A DNA stretch of 5,185 bases. Origin: Bacillota bacterium (lineage in GTDB: Bacteria > Bacillota > Bacilli > Thermoactinomycetales > DSM-44946). Numbering within the stretch: position 1 is the stretch's first letter; the number at the start of each line of letters is the position of its first letter. The position numbers and the translations under genes are program-made. Under the pieces are notes generated by a model. That model saw only the letters and a program-made list of their open reading frames with translations, was not told where the DNA came from and ran no database searches. Shown one piece after another: positions 1 to 4,152 of the stretch. The stretch spans positions 1 to 5,185 of the forward strand of contig JAJYSD010000134.1 of assembly GCA_021793745.1 (NCBI GenBank), written 5' to 3'.

Positions 1-22
1 TATCCAGGTGACCACCTGGATA
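1..22. repeat. Perfect 10-bp inverted repeat at the left edge, inside the deoR-family gene
   Basis: TATCCAGGTG (1-10) and CACCTGGATA (13-22) are exact complements around the two central bases AC. The repeat lies in coding sequence (IQVVTWI) and may extend beyond the window. Confidence 0.5.
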
Positions 23-423
23 TTCTCCTTGTGGGCCAATTCCATAACGACCTTCACCGAATTGGTGACGACGGTGATCGGAAGATCCGGCAGGATCTTC
101 GCCATCTGCCACGCCGTCGTGCTGGCATCCAAGGCGATGCAATCTTCGGCTTGGATCAATTTTACCGCTTCCTTGGCAATCGCCCTCTTCTGCTCCAGCC
201 TTTCGATGGCCCGGAATTCCAACGGAATCTCGACGGGGCGCGCTTCGTTGATGATGGCCCCGCCGTGGGTGCGAATCACTTTGCCCTCGGATTCCAACTT
301 GTCCAGATCTCGTCGTATCGTTTCCTCGGTCACTTGGAATCGTTTGCTCATTTCACTGACCAGTATGCTGCCTTCCGCCTGGATGAGCTCCAGGATCTTT
401 CGACGTCTCGCCGTAGCCAACAT
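1..423 (-). CDS. DeoR-family transcriptional regulator, N-terminal part (cut by window edge)
   Basis: This is the first 141 residues of a DeoR-family sugar-operon regulator; the family is usually about 250 residues, so roughly the last 110 lie outside the window. The start MLATARRRKILELI is the typical DeoR N-terminus. A winged helix-turn-helix follows (residues about 6-57) with recognition helix VTEETIRRDL (31-40) and the family signature RTHGGAI (51-57). The effector domain begins near residue 75 and shows IALDASTTAWQMAK (97-109), equivalent to the DSGTTT sugar-phosphate-binding loop of the family, then VVTNS (118-122). The frame stays open upstream, but this ATG best fits the family; its ribosome site is weak (GGGG about 9 bases upstream). 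Being divergent from a rhamnose operon, it is most likely the local rhamnose regulator, usually a repressor relieved by a phosphorylated pathway intermediate. The family is certain; the target is inferred from position. Confidence 0.9.
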   Translation of the reverse strand, partial: MLATARRRKILELIQAEGSILVSEMSKRFQVTEETIRRDLDKLESEGKVIRTHGGAIINEARPVEIPLEFRAIERLEQKRAIAKEAVKLIQAEDCIALDASTTAWQMAKILPDLPITVVTNSVKVVMELAHKENIQVVTWI

Positions 424-535
424 ATCCCGATTCCCCGCTTTTGATAATCTCCGTTTTGTCCACACATCCGAATTCCGGTATCCGAACGGGTCCGTCTCCC
501 TTCCCGGGAGCGGATGGCGGCTGTTCATCTTCCCG

Positions 536-554
536 TTTTTGTTGGTTTATTTGG
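536..554 (-). promoter_or_regulatory. A-rich CAAATAAAC tract 1, candidate regulator site
   Basis: Read on the minus strand this is CCAAATAAACCAACAAAAA. It shares the core CAAATAAACnAAC with the tract at 733-762 and resembles the one at 861-892. It lies in the predicted 5' leader of the deoR-family gene. DeoR-family operators are often A/T-rich direct repeats, so binding by the divergent regulator is a reasonable inference, but simple low-complexity DNA remains possible. Confidence 0.35.
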
Positions 555-588
555 CTATCCGATGACTTTGCTATTTCAGCTATCCTTT

Positions 589-617
589 ATGATGCTTCAA
601 GGTCGGTGAGCTGTCAA
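589..617 (-). promoter_or_regulatory. Candidate sigma-A promoter for the deoR-family gene
   Basis: On the minus strand a perfect -35 box TTGACA (617-612) is followed, after a 17-base spacer, by CATCAT (594-589), which matches 4 of 6 bases of TATAAT. Transcription would start near 582, giving a leader of about 160 bases before the regulator's ATG. Three GCTATCC/GCTATTT copies (554-560, 570-576, 579-585) and an A-rich tract (536-554) lie at or just downstream of the predicted start, as expected for autoregulation. This is motif evidence only. Confidence 0.5.
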
Positions 618-673
618 GGATTTCCTGAAGATTTTCCGATGCCCTCCTCCTTTTGCCTGGGGATTGTTGGAAC

Positions 674-683
674 GGCGCGCGCC
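674..683. repeat. 10-bp perfect palindrome GGCGCGCGCC
   Basis: This self-complementary alternating GC decamer sits 12 bases upstream of the P1 -35 box and just before the CGTCCGACG palindrome. It could be part of an extended protein-binding site or simply GC-rich DNA; nothing else in the window resembles it. Confidence 0.3.
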
Positions 684-685
684 CC

Positions 686-701
686 CGTCCGACGGTTGAC
701 T
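686..701 (+). promoter_or_regulatory. Duplicated palindrome plus -35 module, copy 1
   Basis: The palindrome CGTCCGACG (686-694; extended to CCGTCCGACGG at 685-695) is followed one base later by the -35 hexamer TTGACT. The same arrangement recurs at 945-960, with 14 of 16 bases identical. A site abutting the -35 box is where activators that contact RNA polymerase usually bind, so this may be an activator site; a repressor is equally possible. Confidence 0.4.
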
Positions 702-725
702 GAAAAAATCGGAATCGGATAAGAT
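696..725 (+). promoter_or_regulatory. Candidate upstream sigma-A promoter P1 of the rhamnose operon
   Basis: The -35 box TTGACT (5 of 6 consensus bases) and -10 box TAAGAT (4 of 6) are separated by 18 bases, giving a predicted start near 732. Used for rhaM, it would give a leader of about 316 bases that includes two A-rich tracts, a hairpin and the cre site. It could instead drive the small ORF at 844-930. Confidence 0.5.
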
Positions 726-732
726 GAAAGAG

Positions 733-762
733 AAAACAAAATAAAAACAAATAAACAAACAG
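733..762 (+). promoter_or_regulatory. A-rich CAAATAAAC tract 2, candidate regulator site
   Basis: A run of near-repeats, AAACAAAATAA (734-744), AAACAAATAA (745-754) and AAACAAAC (753-760), recurs about every 10 bases, close to one helical turn. It begins just after the -10 box of upstream promoter P1, so a bound protein would cover the transcription start. The core CAAATAAACAAAC (748-760) recurs almost unchanged on the other strand in tract 1. The composition is sharply different from the GC-rich surroundings. Confidence 0.4.
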
Positions 763-768
763 AATCTG

Positions 769-797
769 CCCGTTTCATCATTTGGACGAGAAACGGG
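769..797 (+). repeat. 8-bp inverted repeat in the P1 leader
   Basis: CCCGTTTC (769-776) and GAAACGGG (790-797) are perfect complements separated by 13 bases. No T-run follows, so it is not an intrinsic terminator. As RNA it would form a stem-loop shortly after the P1 start; as DNA it could be an operator with half-sites about two helical turns apart. Confidence 0.4.
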
Positions 798-843
798 GGT
801 ATAGGCTGAAACTACGTGCTTACAGGGGCGCTTAGGGAGCAGA

Positions 844-930
844 ATGCGGATTATTCGCTTCTATTTGTCTTTTGTGGGTTTGTTTTGGTTTATGATTCGC
901 GCCTGCGGAGGCGTTTTCGGGTCGGGTTAA
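844..930 (+). CDS. Possible 28-residue hydrophobic small protein
   Basis: The ORF begins MRIIRFYLSFVGLFWFMI and ends in a short glycine-rich tail before TAA. AGGGAG (834-839) lies four bases before the ATG, close but usable as a ribosome site. Two arginines precede a continuous hydrophobic stretch (residues 6-18), the layout of a single-pass membrane peptide. It lies downstream of P1 and upstream of P2. Against it, the hydrophobic part is encoded by the T-rich tract that may be a regulatory site, since TTT- and TTG-rich DNA gives Phe/Leu by chance, and I recognise no homologue. Treat as a hypothesis. Confidence 0.22.
   Translation: MRIIRFYLSFVGLFWFMIRACGGVFGSG
861..892 (-). promoter_or_regulatory. 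A-rich CAAA tract 3, candidate regulator site
   Basis: On the minus strand this stretch reads TAAACCAAAACAAACC and then further ACAAAAG and ACAAATAG elements, the same vocabulary as tracts 1 and 2. On the plus strand it is T-rich and coincides with most of the small hydrophobic ORF at 844-930. A TATGAT hexamer (891-896) overlaps its end, but the nearest -35-like hexamer, TTGTCT (865-870), is 20 bases away, which is too far for a confident promoter. Confidence 0.3.
900..917 (+). terminator. Weak terminator-like or attenuator-like hairpin
   Basis: CGCCT (900-904) pairs with AGGCG (909-913) around a GCGG loop and is followed directly by TTTT. The stem is only five base pairs and the T-run four, so this is weak as an intrinsic terminator. 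It lies between P1 and P2, where it could attenuate transcripts started at P1. Confidence 0.2.
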
Positions 931-944
931 GGGAAGGGGAGTGG

Positions 945-960
945 CGTCCGACGTTTCACT
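945..960 (+). promoter_or_regulatory. Duplicated palindrome plus -35 module, copy 2
   Basis: The palindrome CGTCCGACG (945-953) is followed one base later by the -35-like hexamer TTCACT, repeating copy 1 (686-701) with two differences. The repetition of both the palindrome and its exact distance to a -35 box supports a functional site controlling both promoters. Confidence 0.4.
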
Positions 961-983
961 CCTCGACGAGGATCGCCTATATG
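955..983 (+). promoter_or_regulatory. Candidate proximal promoter P2 of the rhamnose operon
   Basis: TTCACT (4 of 6) and TATATG (4 of 6) are separated by 17 bases, giving a predicted start near 990 and a leader of about 58 bases before rhaM. The boxes are weak, as expected for a regulated or activator-dependent promoter. The context is persuasive: the palindrome TCCTCGACGAGGA fills the spacer and a cre site starts inside the -10 box. Confidence 0.45.
960..972. promoter_or_regulatory. 13-bp palindrome TCCTCGACGAGGA within the P2 spacer
   Basis: Six-base arms are perfectly complementary around a single central base. The palindrome sits between the -35 and -10 boxes of P2, a classical repressor position. 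Which protein would bind is unknown; the divergent DeoR-family regulator is the obvious local candidate. Confidence 0.35.
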
Positions 984-995
984 TAAGCGCTCCTT
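981..995 (+). promoter_or_regulatory. cre site (CcpA catabolite-repression element)
   Basis: ATGTAAGCGCTCCTT matches 14 of 15 positions of the Bacillus cre consensus WTGNAANCGNWNNCW, the only miss being the penultimate C. It overlaps the P2 -10 box and predicted start, so CcpA bound with phosphorylated HPr would block this promoter when glucose is present. Transcripts from P1 could be stopped by roadblock at the same place. Catabolite repression is expected for a rhamnose operon in Firmicutes. Confidence 0.6.
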
Positions 996-1020
996 TGAAA
1001 TCGGTTACAAGGGATTTCAA
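995..1020 (+). repeat. 8-bp inverted repeat just upstream of rhaM
   Basis: TTGAAATC (995-1002) and GATTTCAA (1013-1020) are perfect complements with a 10-base spacer. A third related copy, TTCAAATC, follows at 1021-1028 and is complementary to the GATTT of the second. The half-sites are 18 bases apart centre to centre. The element begins at the end of the cre site and stops 16 bases before the rhaM Shine-Dalgarno sequence, so it could be an operator or an mRNA stem-loop. Confidence 0.4.
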
Positions 1021-1035
1021 TTCAAATCGTTCCTC

Positions 1036-1041
1036 GGAGGG
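1036..1041 (+). promoter_or_regulatory. Ribosome binding site that sets the rhaM start
   Basis: GGAGGG lies six bases before the ATG at 1048. An in-frame ATG at 1042 directly abuts this sequence and leaves no spacing, so 1048 is preferred; it also gives exactly the 104-residue family length once the frameshifts are restored. Confidence 0.75.
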
Positions 1042-1047
1042 ATGGAA

Positions 1048-1360
1048 ATGATCCGAAAGGTTTTTGTCATGAACGTGTATTCGGATCGGCATGGGGAGTA
1101 CGAAAGGCGTCACCGGGAAATTTGGCGGGAATGGTCCAAGCCCTGCGGATCACGGTGCCCGAAATGATTCCTTTTTTCTTGACGAAGAAACCCATCGGCT
1201 TTTCGCTTATGTGGAAATCGAGGATGGGGAGAAGTGCAGACAATGGGCCTTCACTGACATCCATCGGAAGTGGCGGGATTGCATGGCTCCCATCATGGAG
1301 ACCCATCCCGATGACGATCCTGTAACCAAAGACTTGAAGAGGGTTTTCCACATGGACTAG
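1048..1360 (+). pseudogene. rhaM: L-rhamnose mutarotase RhaM, broken by two frameshifts
   Basis: RhaM interconverts the alpha and beta anomers of L-rhamnose in the cytoplasm, supplying the form used by RhaA. As read, translation starts MIRKVFVMNVYSDRHGEYER and stops at 1165-1167 after 39 residues. Homology resumes as MVQALR from 1131 and as DHGARNDSFFLDEETHRLFA from 1148 to the family-typical end KRVFHMD. Restoring one base near 1130-1131 and one G at 1147-1148 gives exactly 104 residues, the family length. The catalytic His22 and Tyr18 equivalents are present. However, compared with E. coli RhaM as I recall it, Tyr41 is Asp, Trp64 is Cys and the Trp76-Trp77 pair is Trp-Arg, and the next aromatic, Tyr79, is Cys. 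These losses suggest real decay rather than read errors alone. The gene's stop overlaps the ribosome site of the transporter 14 bp downstream. Confidence 0.88.
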
Positions 1361-1374
1361 GGGGGTCGCAAATC

Positions 1375-2711
1375 ATGGGGAACAGGGAAAGGCGGTTTGC
1401 CGCCAAGAATGTGACGGGGAAAAAGGCCACCTTTGCGGTGGCCTGTCGAACTACATTGAGGCCGGTTCCATTATTGCCGCCGCCAGCAGCCTGACGCTGT
1501 GGCAGGAATATCTGAATATCGACCACATCGGGATCGGTTTGCTCAGCGCCCTGAGCGCCAATGCCTTCGGCGCCGCCCTCGGCGCCTGCATCGGCGGTCC
1601 CTTGACAGACAAATGGGGTCGGAAAATTGTTTTCAGTTACGATCTGCTCGTGTACATGATCGGCGTATTGCTCATCACCTTTTCCGTCCATTTTTCGATG
1701 CTGTTGATCGGAACGGTGATCACGGGGCTGGCCGTCGGGGTCGGCGTTCCGGTCTCCTGGACCTATATCGCGGAGGAAGCCCCGGTCAACAAACGGGCCT
1801 ATCGCGTGGGTGCGGCCCAATTGGCGTGGTCGGTCGGTCCTGCGGTGACCTTTATGTTGGCGGTGGCCGTAGCACCCCTGGGGCTATTGGGATCGCGGCT
1901 CCTCTTTTTCCACCTGTTCGTGATCGCCTTGATCATCTGGTATCTTCGGCGGGGGCTTCCGGAGTCGGCGATTTGGGAGAAACAGAGTGAAAACGGCGGG
2001 AAGGTGACCCTCGGGTCATTGAAGGAGCTGTTTTCGCTCAAGGTGAATCGCCAGGCGTTGGTTTTGCTGATCGGCATCTATTTGTTCTGGAACCTGACCG
2101 CCGGCGCGATGGGGTTTTTCATGCCCTACATCTATGAAAATGTCGGCGGTTTGACGCAGGTCCAGTCCAATTTGTTGCAGGCCTGTCTCTGGACGTTGAC
2201 CGTGTTGACGACCTATTTCGGCTTCATGAAGTGGGGGGATCGAATGAGCCGGAGAGGGCTGTTTGCTCTGGGGGCTGTCATGGGAGTTGCGGCCTGGATC
2301 ATCCTCACCTTTTTCCCGATGACCTGGCCGACGCTCATCGCCTTCGTCCTGCTCTGGGGTTCCGCCGCCGGCATCGGAGCCCAGGCCTTCTATGCCCTGT
2401 GGACGAGCGAATTGTTTTTGACGAAATATCGGGCCAGTGCCCAGGGGTTGATGTACTTTATCGTCCGCAGCGGCATCGCGGCCTGGACCTTTGTGCTGCC
2501 GACGCTGATCGCCACCCTCGGGTTTAAGGTGGCGGGAATCGTGATGATCGCCTTCCTGGGGATTCATCTGGTGATCGGGGTGTCCATGGTTCCGGATACC
2601 AGGGGGAAAACCCTGGAACAAATCGAAAGGGAGCGATACGGGGAGTGGAAGCCCCTTCGAAGCGCAAACGCGGCAGCTGCAACGGAGACCGGTCGGGGGG
2701 TGAAGGGATGA
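1375..2711 (+). CDS. MFS sugar-porter-type transporter, probable L-rhamnose uptake (one frameshift)
   Basis: A 12-helix cytoplasmic-membrane permease of the major facilitator superfamily. It shows the loop 2-3 motif GGPLTDKWGRK (residues 74-84 of the restored protein), the sugar-porter motif YIAEEAPVNKR (131-141) and the sugar-porter C-terminus VPDTRGKTLEQIE (406-418). Position between rhaM and rhaB points to L-rhamnose or a rhamnose-containing saccharide as substrate; this is inference. The ATG at 1375 has a G-rich ribosome site (AGGGGGG, 1359-1365) and begins MGNRERRFAAKNVTGKKATF, but that frame hits a stop soon after. Homology continues one frame over as GLSNYIEAGSIIAAASSLTL from about 1440, and that frame has no start codon near the ribosome site. 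One missing base around 1437-1442, most simply a G, restores 445 residues, a normal size. As read, only a shortened protein from an internal TTG (1539) lacking the first helix would be made. Its TGA overlaps the rhaB ATG by four bases, suggesting translational coupling. Confidence 0.85.
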
Positions 2712-4116
2712 AGGCGTGCAGCCTGGCGGTGGATATCGGTGCCTCCAGTGGGAAGGTGATCGCCGGATACGTCGAAAACGATGCGTTGCGCACCCGGGAG
2801 GTCCATCGGTTTGACAACCAAATGGTGCGAAGGGGCGGCCATTTCTGCTGGGATATCGACCGGTTGTTTGCGGAGGTCAAAAGGGGCGTTCATCGGGCGA
2901 GAGAACAGGGCCTTTATCCGGAAAGCATCGGGGTGGATACCTGGGGGGTCGATTTTGTCCTCCTCGATGAGAGGGACCGCCTGCTGACCGATGCGGTCGC
3001 CTATCGGGATCCGCGAACGGACGGGATGATGGAGGAAGTGCTGGGGCAGATCGCTCCGGAACGGTTATATTCGATCACGGGCATTCAATTTCAAAAGTTT
3101 AACACGATCTATCAATTGTATTCCCTCAAAAAACGCCGGCCGGATGTCCTGAAGAGAGCCAGGTCCTTTCTCATGATTCCCGATTATCTCCACTTTTTGC
3201 TGAGCGGCGAAAAAGGGAATGAATACACGAACGCCACCACCACCCAATTGGTGAATGCCCACACGAGGCGCTGGGATCGTGCGCTCCTGGACAAGCTCGG
3301 CATCCCGGGCGAACTGTTCCTGGAAATCGAGAAGCCCCGAACCGTCTTGGGCCCGTTGAAACCGGAGCTGGCGAGGGAATGGGGGGTTGATATGCAGGTG
3401 ATTTTGCCGGCCACCCATGACACCGGATCGGCGGTGGTGGCCGTCCCAGAAACAAAGGGGGCCCTCTATATCAGCTCCGGAACCTGGTCGTTGATCGGCG
3501 TGGAGAAGGATTCCCCGGTCTGCAGTCCCCGGGCCATGGAGTGCAATGTGACCAATGAAGGGGGCGTGGATGACCGCTTTCGGGTATTGAAAAACATCAT
3601 GGGGCTATGGATGATGCAAGAAGTGAAAAAAATTACGGCCACCGATACTCCTTTGCCGATTTCGCCGAGATGGCCCGCCGGGAAAAACCTCACCGATCCA
3701 TCGTCGATGTGAATCACCACCGTTTCTTCAAGCCGGAAAACATGGTGGAGGAAATCCGGGACACCTGCAGGGAGACGGATCAGCCGGTGCCGGAAACCCC
3801 CGGCCAGGTGGCCCGGTGCGTTTTTGACAGCCTTGCCTTCAGTTACCGGCAAGCGGTCGAGGCGATGGAGGCGCTGTTTGGCGAAACCTATCATGCCATT
3901 CATGTGATCGGCGGCGGTTCCCAAAACGAAGTGCTGAACCAGTTGATTGCGGATGCGACCGGTAAGACGGTGATCGCCGGTCCGGTCGAAGCGACGGCCA
4001 TCGGCAATCTGGCCGTCCAGCGGATGGCCCGGGGCGATATCGGTTCCCTGGAGGAAGCCCGAAGGATCATCCGCAAATCCTTTTCCCTGAAAACCTACGC
4101 GCCGCGGAAGGAATGA
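2708..4116 (+). CDS. rhaB: L-rhamnulokinase RhaB (one frameshift at an A7 run)
   Basis: RhaB is an FGGY-family kinase that phosphorylates L-rhamnulose with ATP to L-rhamnulose 1-phosphate. Visible motifs are the N-terminal phosphate loop AVDIGASSGK (7-16), VDTWGVDF (76-83), the sugar-site EYTNATTTQLVN, the catalytic-base motif THDTGSA with Asp238 (equivalent to E. coli Asp237), SSGTWSLIG (256-264) and VLKNIMGLWMMQEV near residue 300. The frame then breaks at seven A's (3626-3632): as read it ends at 3712 after 334 residues. One added A gives KKNYGHRYSFADFAEMARRE and continues through the second nucleotide-binding motif IGGGSQNEVLNQL (401-413) and GPVEATAIGN to the TGA at 4114-4116. The restored length is 469 residues, normal for the family. 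Without restoration the C-terminal ATP-binding part would be lost and the enzyme should be inactive. The start codon overlaps the transporter stop. Confidence 0.93.
3626..3632 (+). other. A7 run at the rhaB frameshift
   Basis: Seven adenines interrupt the rhaB frame; eight would restore AAA AAA AAT TAC and the family sequence. Runs of this length are prone to sequencing error, replication slippage and transcriptional slippage. Confidence 0.7.
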
Positions 4117-4138
4117 CGCTTCTTCACACTTTCCAGGT

Positions 4139-4145
4139 GGGAGGG
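4139..4145 (+). promoter_or_regulatory. Ribosome binding site of rhaA
   Basis: GGGAGGG lies seven bases before the ATG at 4153. A nearer ATG at 4146 is out of frame and abuts the site, so 4153 is the start. Confidence 0.8.
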
Positions 4146-4152
4146 ATGGATC

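Larger units (their letters stand above)
424..1047. other. Divergent intergenic control region between deoR and the rhamnose operon
   Basis: This 624-bp stretch holds no convincing conventional gene. It contains candidate promoters for both directions, three A-rich CAAA tracts, a duplicated palindrome plus -35 module, a cre site and several inverted repeats, each listed separately. One 28-codon hydrophobic ORF with a ribosome site is possible. I recognise no known riboswitch or RNA family in it. Its length is large for a simple divergent promoter pair, which fits multi-input control or a second, unrecognised transcript. Confidence 0.75.

Noticed and set aside
8..565. 185-codon plus-strand ORF opposite the deoR-family gene
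   Set aside because: The minus strand carries an unmistakable DeoR helix-turn-helix here, and the plus frame has no recognisable domain or ribosome site.
724..744. Six-codon leader peptide MKEKTK just after P1
   Set aside because: It overlaps the -10 box and predicted start, has no ribosome site and no regulatory codon pattern.
865..896. Third rightward promoter using TTGTCT and TATGAT
   Set aside because: The 20-base spacer is too long for normal sigma-A recognition, although the -10 box itself is good.
832..1113. 93-codon minus-strand ORF in the intergenic region
   Set aside because: It has no convincing ribosome site, no recognisable domain and overlaps the promoter, the cre site and the rhaM start.
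1091..1360. ATG at 1091 as a separate 89-residue gene start
   Set aside because: Only its later part (from 1148) is RhaM-like; the preceding residues are out of frame with the RhaM N-terminus encoded from 1048, so it is the tail of a frameshifted rhaM.
1499..1990. Long open frames overlapping the transporter and rhaB on both strands, for example 1499-1990 plus, 2016-2621 minus and 3466-4338 minus
   Set aside because: They are frame shadows of GC-rich genes; their translations are low in hydrophobic order, rich in Arg/Gly/Pro/Gln and match no family, while the overlapping frames carry clear motifs.
3607..4116. A separate 169-residue gene after rhaB
   Set aside because: Its sequence is the C-terminal third of rhamnulokinase, including the GGGSQN motif, and joins the upstream part by one added A.
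4117..4152. Terminator between rhaB and rhaA
   Set aside because: The 36-bp gap has no stable GC-rich stem followed by a T-run, so rhaA is treated as part of the same operon.
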